This document shows, in pieces, positions 9,127 through 17,718 of a DNA stretch of 43,895 bases (within the stretch, counting starts at the first letter, position 1; each line of letters starts with the position of its first letter). Below the pieces are notes generated by a model that was given only the letters and a program-made list of their open reading frames with translations, had not been told where the DNA came from and did no database searches. The stretch lies in NCBI RefSeq assembly GCF_029866045.1, contig NZ_JARXAB010000110.1, positions 1-43,895 of the forward strand, given 5' to 3'. Position numbers and translations under genes: made by a program. Source of the stretch: Ramlibacter sp. (lineage in GTDB: Bacteria > Pseudomonadota > Gammaproteobacteria > Burkholderiales > Burkholderiaceae_C).

Positions 9127-10152
9127 TCAGTCGAAGCGCAGTTTCGAACGCTCCAGAGCCTGCTGGCAGTGAGCACACTGCCAACGCAGGCGAAAGGCCT
9201 GGCCGCAGCGCAGGTGACGGATCGTCATCGGTGGCTGTCCCTGCCACAGCCAACGGTCTCCCCAGCGAATGATTTCAAGTGTGATCGGGAACATCGCGAC
9301 TGCGGCACTGGTGAGGCGGTATTCGCTGCGCGAGCCTGCATAGGCACGGCTACGGAGCAATCCAACAGCCTGCAATTCCTGCAGCCGGCGCGTGAGGGGG
9401 CCGGCCCCGATCCCGGTGGCTTCACTGAAGTCGGTAAAGGTACGCGCGCCTTGAAGCGCAGCGGCCATGACGCTGGAGTTCCATCGGTCGCCGTAGACCC
9501 GCATCAAGGTCGGCAAGTCGTCACGGCGTGCACTGTGGGATTGTCGGAAGCGCCGTTGGGTGTCTCCCGCAGGCGCTGAATCGGTCAAAGGCCCACTGGT
9601 AGGCGTCACGCTCGTGATTTCACCGCGGGTCTCGAAAGCCGTCACGACTTCGCCACAACAGTCGCAAACCGGCCGTGGATCGGCAACTTCACCACAGTCG
9701 ATATGCACCGGCTCCTCACGGGGCCGGTCGTACGGGATGGGTGGACGTACGAGACCGGTTCCCCAACGCGACTCCCATTGCCACATCGCCAGCAGCACAC
9801 GCCAAAAATCCAAGCCGCAATCGGTCAGCCAGTACTGGGCATGCCGCCCTGGAGACTCCGCCTTCCGGATGAGTCCTGCTCCGCACAGCCGCTCCAAGCG
9901 GTCGGCGAGTACCGCCCGGGAAACCCCGGTTTCCTTGATCAGGCCGCTGAAACGGCGCTGGCCCCGGAAGAGGGATCGCAACAACCGCAGGACCCATGCA
10001 TCCCCCAGCAAATCGAGGGCCAGCGCCGCGCCACTGGCCTGCAACTGGCGCCGCTGGCCCTGTGGAGGGGGCGAGCTGGCGCTTGGGTGTTCGCCACTTG
10101 ACGAGGCCGCGGGGTGACCGCCAGCATCCGAGGCAGAGGTTCGCCCTATCAC
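9127..10152 (-). CDS. Tandem HxlR-family regulator with duplicated Cys/His tail
   Basis: A 341-residue DNA-binding protein made of two HxlR winged-helix units. Unit 1 (about 38-122) contains LLGDAWVLRLLRSLFRGQRRF and GLIRKAESPGRHAQYWLT. Unit 2 (about 212-300) contains VYGDRWNSSVMAAALQGARTF and GLLRSRAYAGSRSEYRLT. HxlR proteins are normally a single domain of about 100-150 residues that dimerise, so this is a covalent pseudo-dimer. Each unit is followed by the same pattern, H-X2-C-G-X8-C-X2-C: HIDCGEVADPRPVCDCC after unit 1 and HLRCGQAFRLRWQCAHC after unit 2, suggesting two metal-binding sites. The gene is divergent from the thiolase-to-ligase operon with a 134-nt AT-rich gap, so it is the likely regulator of that operon. 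The effector is unknown. Confidence 0.85.
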   Translation of the reverse strand: MIGRTSASDAGGHPAASSSGEHPSASSPPPQGQRRQLQASGAALALDLLGDAWVLRLLRSLFRGQRRFSGLIKETGVSRAVLADRLERLCGAGLIRKAESPGRHAQYWLTDCGLDFWRVLLAMWQWESRWGTGLVRPPIPYDRPREEPVHIDCGEVADPRPVCDCCGEVVTAFETRGEITSVTPTSGPLTDSAPAGDTQRRFRQSHSARRDDLPTLMRVYGDRWNSSVMAAALQGARTFTDFSEATGIGAGPLTRRLQELQAVGLLRSRAYAGSRSEYRLTSAAVAMFPITLEIIRWGDRWLWQGQPPMTIRHLRCGQAFRLRWQCAHCQQALERSKLRFD

Positions 10153-10286
10153 AATTTTTTTGATCTGCTTATTGGAGTTTACGGGATGGCGTCTGGATAG
10201 TGGGAGAGGATAAATTTGGTCTGTCTATACAAGTAACTGCCTTTCAGTATGAGACTCTGCAGCAGTTCGTTCCGCATGGATTCTTC
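10153..10286. promoter_or_regulatory. Divergent control region between the HxlR regulator and the catabolic operon
   Basis: This gap is clearly more AT-rich than the surrounding genes, with a run of seven T at 10155-10161 and a TATACA hexamer near 10225. It must hold the promoters for both directions and probably the regulator binding sites. No clean -35/-10 pair could be fixed by eye. The reading frame of the thiolase stays open back to 10200, but the extra N-terminal sequence there does not look like a thiolase. Confidence 0.5.
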
Positions 10287-11477
10287 ATGGCCCAGGCTCT
10301 GATCGCAGCCGCATTCCGCACGCCACGCGGCGCCGCCAAGTCCAGCGGTAGCCTGCATGGACTGACACCAGCTGGCTTGCTCGGCAGCCACTTGCGCTCC
10401 GTTCGCGAGCGGGTGGGCTCCGCTTGCGAGGCGGTGGAGGACGCGCTCATTGGGTGTGTGACTCAAACGGGCGAACAAGGCGGCAACGTTGGCAAGGTCG
10501 CCACTCTGCTGGCCGGGTGGAGCCCCTACATGTCTGCGCTGACGATCAATCGGTACTGCGCGTCCGGCTTGAGCGCCGTCAACCTTGCGGCGCTGGAGGC
10601 CCTGCAGGGGGATAGCCTGGTGCTGGCGGGCGGCGTCGAGATGATGTCGCGGGTCCCGATGTTCGGTGATGCAGCTCCCCACTATTCGGACAAGGCCTTG
10701 AGCGAGGTGATCGGCTTCATGCCTCCGCCTTGGACATCAGACCTGGTGGCCACCCGCAACGGATTCAGCCGGGCAGCCTGCGACGAGTACGCGGCGCTAT
10801 CGCAAGCCCGCGCCGCCCAGGCCCGCAGGGAGCGACCCATGCCCTCGATGCTGCCGGTGGTCAATGATGCGGGCGAGGTACTCCTGGCTCAAGACGAGAA
10901 CATTCGCGAGGGAAGCACCGCAGAAAAATTGGCTACGCTCAAGGCCGTCTATGAGGGGGGAGCCCCCGATCTGGATGCCTGGGCGCTGGCGCGTGAACCG
11001 CAGCTAGGCACCGTCGTCCATGTGCACACCGCCGGTAACGCACCCTGCATGGCCGACGGCGCCGCAGCCGTGATCGTGGGCAGTGCAGGTGCGCTCAGCC
11101 GGCACGGGCTGCAACCACGCGCAAGGATTCTGGCCATGGCCGAAGCCTGTGTGCCGCTGGTCCAGACCGGAGCGGTCGATGCCACGCGGCGAGCGCTGTC
11201 CCGGGCCGGGCTCGACGTTGCCGATATCGACCTTTGGGAAGTGCGCGACTCCTTTGCTGCGATCACCTTGCATTACATCCAGACCCTGGGTCTGGACCTG
11301 GCCCGATTCAACGTCAATGGCAGCTCGATCGCCCTGGGGCATCCGATGGGTGCCACCGGGGCCATGCTGGTCAGCTGCCTCCTTGACGAACTAGAGCACC
11401 GCGACCTGCGCCGCGGCATCGTGGCCATCGCGGGTGCAGCCGGCGTCGCCACTGCCGCAGTGATCGAACGCTGCTGA
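10287..11477 (+). CDS. Thiolase-family protein with an altered active site
   Basis: A 396-residue protein with the complete thiolase fold, starting at ATG 10287 (MAQALIAAAFRTPRG, the usual N terminus). The acyl-accepting cysteine is present as Cys91 in NRYCASGLSAVN, and His352 is present in GHPMGATGA. Two other catalytic positions are changed. The NEAF motif reads VRDSF (Arg320 in place of Asn), and the C-terminal CxGGG motif that carries the second catalytic Cys reads AIAGAAG (Ala382). Standard acetyl-CoA acetyltransferases use Cys, His, Cys and Asn, so ordinary thiolytic cleavage or Claisen condensation is uncertain. It may be a specialised acyl transferase or a non-decarboxylating variant. 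It is the first gene of the operon, 23 nt before the oxygenase. Confidence 0.85.
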   Translation: MAQALIAAAFRTPRGAAKSSGSLHGLTPAGLLGSHLRSVRERVGSACEAVEDALIGCVTQTGEQGGNVGKVATLLAGWSPYMSALTINRYCASGLSAVNLAALEALQGDSLVLAGGVEMMSRVPMFGDAAPHYSDKALSEVIGFMPPPWTSDLVATRNGFSRAACDEYAALSQARAAQARRERPMPSMLPVVNDAGEVLLAQDENIREGSTAEKLATLKAVYEGGAPDLDAWALAREPQLGTVVHVHTAGNAPCMADGAAAVIVGSAGALSRHGLQPRARILAMAEACVPLVQTGAVDATRRALSRAGLDVADIDLWEVRDSFAAITLHYIQTLGLDLARFNVNGSSIALGHPMGATGAMLVSCLLDELEHRDLRRGIVAIAGAAGVATAAVIERC

Positions 11478-11500
11478 CCCCCGAACCCTGGAAGCCCTCA

Positions 11501-12985
11501 ATGCTTGAAATTCACGACCGCAAGACGCTCACCTGCCTGGAGGGCGACAACCCCTACCTCAATGGAGCCTGGGAGCCCTGTGCTACCGAGTGGACTGCCA
11601 GCACGCCCACGCTGAAAGTGCTGCAGGGGGAAATACCCAGAGACCTGCAGGGTGTGTACATGCGCAATGGGCACAACCAGGTCCATGCGCCCATCGGCAA
11701 GTACCACCCCTTCGACGGCGACGGCATGGTGCATGCGGCGCACTTCGAGAACGGCCAAATGACTTACCGCAACCGGTGGACTCGCACCACCGGTTTCCTG
11801 GCCGAGGCGGCCGCTGGCCATTCGTTGTGGCCTGGGATCATCGAGCCGCGCAAGGCGGTACGGCGCGGCTGGGGGTCGATCGGCGCGATGAAGGACAACG
11901 CCGGCACCGACATCATCGTGCATGCGGGCAAGGCTATCGTTGCCATGAGCCAATGCAGCGAACCCTACCGGCTTGATCCGATCACGCTCGAGACCCTCGG
12001 CCCGGACGCCGCCTGGTCAAGGGCCCTGGGCGAGCGCGGAATCTGCTCGCATTTCCAGATTGACGAGCATACGGGCGACATGATGTTCTTCAACTACGGT
12101 GAACATGCCCCCTACTTCAACTACGGTGTGGTGAATGCCCGAAACGAGTTGGTGCATTACACGCCGATCGAACTGCCTGGGCCACGCTGGCCGCATGACC
12201 TGGGCATGACCCAGAACTACTGCATCCTCCACGACCTTCCGATGTTCTTTGATCAGGTGGCCCTGACCAAGGGGCAGCACCGGCTGAAATTCCATCGCGA
12301 CGTACCGGCCCGCTTTGGCATCGTTCCCAGGATGGGGCACAACCGTGATGTGCGTTGGTTCGAGGGCCAGCCCTGCTACATCCTGCACCTGTCCAACAGC
12401 TACGAGTTGGGGGATGAGGTGGTGATGGAGGGCTGCATACAGACCAATCCGGTGCCGGATATCAGCGCCTTGCCCAAAGAAGGCTACGAGCGCATGAAAG
12501 CGTTGCTGGACACGCACCTGCAGGAAACCCGTATGCACCGCTGGCGCTTCAATCTGAAGACGGGCCAGACACACGAGGAAGATCTCGACGACGAAGTGAC
12601 CGAGTTCCCCATGGTCAACGGCCGCTACAAGGGGCGACCGAACCGGTACGTCTATACCGCCTACATGGTCCCGGGGTTTTGGCTGCTCGATGGCCTCAAG
12701 AAGTACGACTTGCAGACCGGCCACACCCAAAGCTGGCGCTGCCCACCCGGCTGCTACATCAGCGAGGCGCCCTTTGCGCCCCGTGTCGGCGCCCAAAGCG
12801 AAGATGACGGCTATGTGCTGACATTCATGAACGACGCCACCCACCAACGCGCCGAATGCGTGATCTTTGATGCCAAGGCGATTGATCGGGGGCCTTTGTG
12901 TCGTGTCGCACTGCCTGGCTTCATCCCCTTGGGAGCGCACGCCTACTGGATGCCCCTGACCGACCTGCAGGGCCGCGGCGGATGA
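11501..12985 (+). CDS. Carotenoid oxygenase family protein (carotenoid/stilbene cleavage-like)
   Basis: A 494-residue non-haem Fe(II) dioxygenase of the RPE65/CCD/lignostilbene dioxygenase family. The family cleaves a C=C bond with O2 to give two carbonyls. Four iron-ligand histidines can be assigned in order: His184 (CSHFQIDEHTG), His232 (HDLGMTQNY), His296 (ILHLSNSYE) and His480 (GAHAYWMP). The N-terminal landmarks YMRNG and YHPFDGDGMVH fit the first propeller blades. Length is normal for bacterial members. No signal peptide is present, so it acts in the cytoplasm. The substrate may be a stilbenoid, phenylpropene or apocarotenoid; the neighbouring CoA ligase and hydrolase favour a route where the cleavage product is oxidised or activated to a CoA ester. 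Its stop overlaps the hydrolase start (ATGA). Confidence 0.9.
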   Translation: MLEIHDRKTLTCLEGDNPYLNGAWEPCATEWTASTPTLKVLQGEIPRDLQGVYMRNGHNQVHAPIGKYHPFDGDGMVHAAHFENGQMTYRNRWTRTTGFLAEAAAGHSLWPGIIEPRKAVRRGWGSIGAMKDNAGTDIIVHAGKAIVAMSQCSEPYRLDPITLETLGPDAAWSRALGERGICSHFQIDEHTGDMMFFNYGEHAPYFNYGVVNARNELVHYTPIELPGPRWPHDLGMTQNYCILHDLPMFFDQVALTKGQHRLKFHRDVPARFGIVPRMGHNRDVRWFEGQPCYILHLSNSYELGDEVVMEGCIQTNPVPDISALPKEGYERMKALLDTHLQETRMHRWRFNLKTGQTHEEDLDDEVTEFPMVNGRYKGRPNRYVYTAYMVPGFWLLDGLKKYDLQTGHTQSWRCPPGCYISEAPFAPRVGAQSEDDGYVLTFMNDATHQRAECVIFDAKAIDRGPLCRVALPGFIPLGAHAYWMPLTDLQGRGG

Positions 12986-13797
12986 GTATGCAGACCTGTC
13001 CCGACTTCAGCATCACCCACCCGCAGGGCCAGCCGTCTGGCGTGACCGTGGTCCTGTTGCATGGTGCGTTCGGCGCCAAGGAATACTGGCGCGCACAAAT
13101 CCAAGCCTTGGTCCGCGACGGACACCGGGTCGTGGCGTGGGATGCACCAGGCTACGGCCTCTCGCCGCTGCCGCCAGATTTCAGCATCGACTTCTGCGCC
13201 ACCGCACTCTGCGACTTGTTGCGCCGGGAGGGCGGCGCCTGCAACGTGGTACTGGGGCACAGCATGGGCGGCATGATCGCCCAGCGTGCCTGGGCCTACG
13301 CCCCACAATTGATTCAAGGCTATGTCCTCTCGGCGACCAGCGCAGCGTTCGGAAAGTCGGATGGGGATTGGCAAAGAGAATTCGTGCGGCAGCGGGTCGC
13401 CCCACTAGACGCTGGCCGCACATTGCCGGACCATGCGCCGGGAATGCTGCGCACCATGATGGCAGCCGGCGCTGCGGGGCCCGCCGTCAACCTGTTGATC
13501 GCCACAGTCAGCCTGATGCGGGAAGAAACCTTCCGCGCCGCTGTAGCAGCCATCGCGACCTTTGAAGGCCGCGCCCTGCTGCCGACGATGCACGTGCCGG
13601 TGCTTTGTGTCGCTGGCGAGCTGGACCGAACCGCTCCAGCCGAGGTCATGGCCAAAATGGCGACCAAGTTGCCGCGTGCCCAATTCGTTTCACTCCCGGG
13701 TGTCGGTCATTTTGGCTGGGCCGAGCAACCCGATGCATTCAACCAGCTACTTCTGCAATTCCTGTCCGACCACTTCCCCTCAAGGAGCGCCTCGTGA
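12982..13797 (+). CDS. Alpha/beta hydrolase
   Basis: A 271-residue alpha/beta hydrolase. The oxyanion strand is VVLLHGAFGAKEYW, the nucleophile elbow is GHSMGG with Ser94, the acid is the Asp in CVAGELDRTAP, and the base is the His in PGVGHFGW, so the triad is complete. The start ATG overlaps the oxygenase stop by 4 nt, which implies translational coupling. Members with this form hydrolyse esters, lactones or C-C bonds of ring-cleavage products. In this operon it could act on an ester or lactone of the imported substrate or on an oxygenase product; the choice cannot be made from sequence. Confidence 0.9.
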   Translation: MSMQTCPDFSITHPQGQPSGVTVVLLHGAFGAKEYWRAQIQALVRDGHRVVAWDAPGYGLSPLPPDFSIDFCATALCDLLRREGGACNVVLGHSMGGMIAQRAWAYAPQLIQGYVLSATSAAFGKSDGDWQREFVRQRVAPLDAGRTLPDHAPGMLRTMMAAGAAGPAVNLLIATVSLMREETFRAAVAAIATFEGRALLPTMHVPVLCVAGELDRTAPAEVMAKMATKLPRAQFVSLPGVGHFGWAEQPDAFNQLLLQFLSDHFPSRSAS

Positions 13798-14768
13798 AAG
13801 CAGTTCAATCCAAGCCCTGGGCCCGTGCACTCTCCGCCCTCATCTCGGTTTTCATGGCCACTAGCGCGTTTGCGCAGGCTTACCCCGACAAGCCGATCAC
13901 CCTGATCATTCCTTTCCCTCCCGGCATCGTAGACAGCAATGCCCGAGTACTCGCCACCAAGGCAAGCGCGATTCTGGGTCAGCCCATCGTGGTCAGGAAC
14001 CTCGCTGGAGCGGGTCAGCGAATCGGCACCGACGCTCTGGCCAAGGCCCCCAAGGACGGGTACACCATCGGTGTCGTGACCAATGCGGGGGTGGTGGCCG
14101 GACCCGCTCTGGGCACCGGCATCCCGTATGACCCCATCAAGGACCTGACCTACCTGTCGATGGGATTCGAGTCCCACTACCTGGTCAACACTCACCCGGG
14201 CTCGGGTATCACCAGTCTCAAGCAACTGGTCGACCGCGCGCGCGCAACCCCTGACAAGCTGCGCTTTGGATCAACCGGCATCGGTACCGGCTTCCATGTG
14301 TCGACCGAGCAGTTCCTGCGGGCGGCCAAGATCCAACTTCAGCACATCCCCTACAAGGGCGAGAGCCCACTGCTGGTCGATCTCACCGGTGGCCAGGTGG
14401 AATTGGCCTTTTCATCGGTATCCAGCCGCCAGATGGCCGAGGCCGGCAAGCTGGTCATGCTGGCATATACCGGCGAGACCCGCTCTCCCCTGATGCCCAA
14501 CGTGCCCACTGCCAAGGAGATGGGAATTCCCCATGTGAGCTCTGGCTGGCTGGGCTTTGCTGCCCCTGCTGGGATCCCTGCTGCGGTACGCGAGAAGCTG
14601 GTGAATGCCTTTGCGACCGCCGCGCGAGACGCCGATATCGGAGCCAACTTTGTCAAAGCCGGCATGGAGCCGCGCACACTGAGCGGGGACGCTTTCGCCG
14701 CCCGCGTGAAGCGAGAGGTTGACGAGCTCAAGGAACTGAACAAGGAACTCAAAATCGTCCTGGAATAA
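13794..14768 (+). CDS. Bug-family (TctC-like) tripartite tricarboxylate transporter substrate-binding protein
   Basis: A 324-residue periplasmic solute receptor. It begins at a GTG overlapping the hydrolase stop by 4 nt and carries a Sec signal peptide ending near ATSAFAQA (about 22-29). The mature protein shows Bug landmarks: YPDKPITLIIPFPPGIVDSNAR, the ligand-loop region near ATKASAILGQPIVVRNLAGAGQRIGTDALAKAPKDGYTIG (read in parts), IQLQHIPYKGESPLLVDLTGGQVELAF and VPTAKEMGIP. In Burkholderiales such receptors bind small carboxylates, amides or aromatics, and many are encoded away from TctA/TctB membrane subunits, as here. Its place inside the operon suggests it captures the operon's substrate or a related acid. 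Confidence 0.92.
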   Translation: MKAVQSKPWARALSALISVFMATSAFAQAYPDKPITLIIPFPPGIVDSNARVLATKASAILGQPIVVRNLAGAGQRIGTDALAKAPKDGYTIGVVTNAGVVAGPALGTGIPYDPIKDLTYLSMGFESHYLVNTHPGSGITSLKQLVDRARATPDKLRFGSTGIGTGFHVSTEQFLRAAKIQLQHIPYKGESPLLVDLTGGQVELAFSSVSSRQMAEAGKLVMLAYTGETRSPLMPNVPTAKEMGIPHVSSGWLGFAAPAGIPAAVREKLVNAFATAARDADIGANFVKAGMEPRTLSGDAFAARVKREVDELKELNKELKIVLE

Positions 14769-14774
14769 GCGCGC

Positions 14775-15806
14775 GTGACGGCCTCTCTCGCTCGCCCGCC
14801 CCCCTCCCGGCTTCGGGAAGAAGTGGCCCAGGGCCTGGCCCTGCCCCTGGTGCTGGCGCCGATGTTCCTGGTGACATCGGTCGAAATGATGCTGGCATCC
14901 ATGGCTTCGGGGGCAGTAGCGGCCATGCCCACGCTGAATGCGCGCAGCCCGGACATCTGGGATGAATGGGCAGGCCGGCTCGCAGCGGAGCACGCAACCC
15001 TGGGACGGCGGGTCCCCTGGGCAGCCAACTTGGTGGTCCACGGCAGCAATCCGCGTCTGGCCGCCGATCTGGCGGTGTGTGTGCGCCATCGAGTTCCCTG
15101 GGTGATCACGGCCCTGGGAAACCCGCGTGCCGTGGTCGAGACGGTCCATGGCTATGGCGGGCTTGTATTTGCAGACGTCAACACCCCCCAACTGGCCCGA
15201 AAGGCGGCCGGCGCCGGGGTGGACGGCCTGGTCCTGATTTGCGCGGGGGCCGGCGGCCATACGGGGCCGATGACACCCACGGCCTTTGTCGCCGCTGTTC
15301 GGGAATTCTTCGATGGTCCCCTGATCGTCGGTGGCGGGCTCGTTGACGGCAATGGCATCCGCGCGGTCCAGGCCATGGGAGCGGACCTTGCTTACCTGGG
15401 TACCCGCTTCATCGCCACACGGGAGAGCGCCGCGGTAGACGCCTACAAGCGCATGGTCGTCGACAGCGACTTCACCGACATCATCTGCACCAATGCCTTC
15501 ACCGGGGCCTGGGCCAACAAGCTGCGACCCAGCCTGGTGGCGGCCGGCCTGGATCCGGACAAGCTGGTGGCCCGCGATCGGTTTGATTTGAACCGGCCCG
15601 AAGAAGAGGTCAAGGCTTGGAAGGACCTGTGGTCTGCCGGGCATGGCGTTGGCAGCGTCCACGAGATCGAAACGGTGGCCGAGGTCGTCGAGACGCTGGG
15701 GCGAGAGTACGTCCAATGCTTGGCGCGCCTCGACCAAGATCCTTGGGCAGCGCGCTGGCGGGCCGCCGCTATCGCGGCTCAAGCAGAGCAGGCGAGCAAC
15801 ACGTGA
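14775..15806 (+). CDS. Nitronate monooxygenase / 2-nitropropane dioxygenase-like flavoprotein
   Basis: A 343-residue FMN-dependent TIM-barrel protein starting at GTG 14775, 6 nt after the Bug gene. Family marks are the N-terminal PLVLAPMFLVTSVEMMLAS, the strand GVDGLVLICAGAGGHTG, and the phosphate-binding GGGLVDGNGIRAVQAMGADLAYLGTRF. NMO-family members oxidise alkyl nitronates, but many homologues in catabolic clusters have other oxidative or reductive roles (for example FabK-like enoyl reduction). The catalytic His of class I NMO appears to be in GAGGHTG. In this operon a flavin-linked oxidation, reduction or isomerisation of a CoA ester is equally possible. Its stop overlaps the ligase start. 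Confidence 0.85.
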   Translation: MTASLARPPPSRLREEVAQGLALPLVLAPMFLVTSVEMMLASMASGAVAAMPTLNARSPDIWDEWAGRLAAEHATLGRRVPWAANLVVHGSNPRLAADLAVCVRHRVPWVITALGNPRAVVETVHGYGGLVFADVNTPQLARKAAGAGVDGLVLICAGAGGHTGPMTPTAFVAAVREFFDGPLIVGGGLVDGNGIRAVQAMGADLAYLGTRFIATRESAAVDAYKRMVVDSDFTDIICTNAFTGAWANKLRPSLVAAGLDPDKLVARDRFDLNRPEEEVKAWKDLWSAGHGVGSVHEIETVAEVVETLGREYVQCLARLDQDPWAARWRAAAIAAQAEQASNT

Positions 15807-17626
15807 GCAAGCCACAGCAGCCCAAGCCAGCGAACAGCGCCGAGGCAAAGGGAGCCGACGACACCGAGCGGGGCACCACCGCCCGAGATCGCCAGCGCCA
15901 CTATCGCGAGCAAGGCTGGTGGGGCGAGACACGCCTTCAGGATCTTTTTGACCACTGGGTAAAGACGCGGCCGCAAGCTTGCAGTGTGGTCGACCCGCCA
16001 AACCGCGACCGCTTTACCAGCGGAGCCGCATGCCGTCTCAGCTGGCTGGAGATCGACGCCAAAGTCCAAGCGCTGTGCGGCGTCATGCTGGACAGGGGCT
16101 TGGCATGTGGCGACGTGGTGTTGTTGCAGTTCCCGTCCGTCCATGAGTTTCTGGTGGCCTACCTGGCCTGCTTCCGCCTGGGACTGGTGGCATCGCCGGT
16201 CCCCCTCGCCTACCGCGCCCATGAGCTGAACCACATCGTTCCGCAGGGCCAGGTAAAAGCTCTGCTCGGCATGAACCGTGTCGCGACCTTCGACCACGGG
16301 CAGTTGTTGGTGCAGGTCGCCCGTCAGGCTGGCGGTCAACAGGTCATGCTCTGGGGCGACAATCTCCCCGAGGGCGCTGTGAATCTGGGCACCGAGATGG
16401 ACCGCCAGGCGAAAGACCCGACCCTGCGCGTACGGGTCCATCAAGCAACGGAAAAAAATCCGGTGACCGCGGATGATGTCTGCCTGATCCTGTGGACGTC
16501 GGGTACCGAGGCCCTGCCCAAGCCCGTGCCGAGGACACACAACCACTGCCTGGTCTCGCGCAAGTTGATGACGGAGCCCGCAGCTCTGGAAATCGGCGAA
16601 TGCATGCTCTCGCCCCGCCTGCTCAATACGATGGGGGGATTCGCGGGCACGGTCGTGACCTGGCTGGACTGCGCGGCTCAGGTCGTCTTGCACCAACCCC
16701 TGGATCTGCCGGTGTTCCTGCAGCAAATTGCCAACGAGCGCCCAGTCTTTACCAGCGGCCCGCCGGCCCTGTTGCAAACCCTGATGGCAGACCCTGAGGC
16801 GATGCGCCTGCTGGCCAACAGCCCCTTGCGCTGCATCTCCAGCGGCTCGGCCGCCCTCCCCGAGGAAGTCATGCTGCGGTTCAAACAGGAATGCGGCATC
16901 GACATCCTTAACTTTTATGGCTCCAGCGAGGGCGGATCCCTGTCTGCAACGCCGCGGGACATGGACGACCTGGGCGCAAGGGCGCGCTATTTCGCCCGCT
17001 TCGGCGCGGCCCACTGCACGTCCACGCTCAGCACAGCTCGCTATGTAGAGACGCGCCTGATTGATCCGGAAACAGAGGATACGATTGAGCAACCCGGCAT
17101 GGTGGGCGAGCTTTGCTTCGACGGCCCTACGATGTTCACCGGCTACCTGAACATGCCCGAAGCCACTCGGGCGGCATTCACCCGGCGAGGAGAGTACCGA
17201 TCGGGCGACCTGTTCGAGATCGCAGGTGATCGCGGTCAGTGGCTCCGGTTCGTGGGTCGGCGCAAGGAAATCATCGTCCGTGGCGGGATGAACATCTCCG
17301 CCCTGGAGGTCGAGGGCCTGCTGGCCCAGGTACCGGGCGTTCGGGAGGTGGCGGCGGTGGGCCTGCCCGACGAGCGGCTGGGAGAGATCGTCTGCGCGGT
17401 CGTGGTGCTCGCGCCGGGTACGGCCCTGGAACTGCCAGCGCTGACACGCTACCTGCAGGAAACGCTGTCGGTGGCGATCTACAAGTGCCCAGAGGCTTTG
17501 CTACGGGTGGAAAGCCTGCCACGCAACCCGGCCGGCAAGGTGATCAAGTCGGCCCTGCGTCAACAGGTGCAAGAAGCTGCTTCTAGCAGCGATGGTTCGT
17601 TGGAGCGGCGCGGATCCAGAAGCTAA
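15803..17626 (+). CDS. AMP-dependent acyl/aryl-CoA ligase (DhbE/EntE-like)
   Basis: A 607-residue adenylate-forming enzyme. The GTG start at 15803 overlaps the previous stop by 4 nt. The first 30 residues are polar and unstructured. The phosphate-binding motif reads WTSGTEALPKPVPRTHN (from residue 231); the PRTHN ending is like 2,3-dihydroxybenzoate-AMP ligases, and the loop has Glu-Ala where most enzymes have Thr-Gly. Further motifs are NFYGSSEGGS, YRSGDLFE, the hinge GRRKEIIVRGGMNISALEVE, and the catalytic Lys in NPAGKVIKSALR (about 577). It would activate a carboxylic acid, perhaps aromatic, to the adenylate and CoA thioester. It is the last gene of the six-gene operon. An inverted repeat without a T run follows. 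Confidence 0.9.
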   Translation: MSKPQQPKPANSAEAKGADDTERGTTARDRQRHYREQGWWGETRLQDLFDHWVKTRPQACSVVDPPNRDRFTSGAACRLSWLEIDAKVQALCGVMLDRGLACGDVVLLQFPSVHEFLVAYLACFRLGLVASPVPLAYRAHELNHIVPQGQVKALLGMNRVATFDHGQLLVQVARQAGGQQVMLWGDNLPEGAVNLGTEMDRQAKDPTLRVRVHQATEKNPVTADDVCLILWTSGTEALPKPVPRTHNHCLVSRKLMTEPAALEIGECMLSPRLLNTMGGFAGTVVTWLDCAAQVVLHQPLDLPVFLQQIANERPVFTSGPPALLQTLMADPEAMRLLANSPLRCISSGSAALPEEVMLRFKQECGIDILNFYGSSEGGSLSATPRDMDDLGARARYFARFGAAHCTSTLSTARYVETRLIDPETEDTIEQPGMVGELCFDGPTMFTGYLNMPEATRAAFTRRGEYRSGDLFEIAGDRGQWLRFVGRRKEIIVRGGMNISALEVEGLLAQVPGVREVAAVGLPDERLGEIVCAVVVLAPGTALELPALTRYLQETLSVAIYKCPEALLRVESLPRNPAGKVIKSALRQQVQEAASSSDGSLERRGSRS

Positions 17627-17634
17627 TGTGCAAG

Positions 17635-17657
17635 AGTGGCGCCGCGGGGGGGCCACT
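17635..17657 (+). terminator. Weak hairpin after the catabolic operon
   Basis: AGTGGC (17635-17640) and GCCACT (17652-17657) form a 6-bp stem around a G-rich loop shortly after the ligase stop. There is no T tract, so this is at best a weak or Rho-assisted end. Confidence 0.3.
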
Positions 17658-17718
17658 GGCTAGGTCAAGGGGAATAGAGGATCTGGCCGTGATACCGGGC
17701 TGGGGATCCTGGAGCTGC

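Noticed and set aside
10200-10286. Longer N terminus for the thiolase starting at 10200
   Set aside because: The added 29 residues do not look like a thiolase and lie in AT-rich control DNA; ATG 10287 gives the usual N terminus.
14412-16001. A 529-codon open frame on the minus strand opposite the Bug, NMO and ligase genes
   Set aside because: It lies antisense to three well-supported genes and has no recognisable protein features. Long antisense frames are expected in GC-rich DNA.
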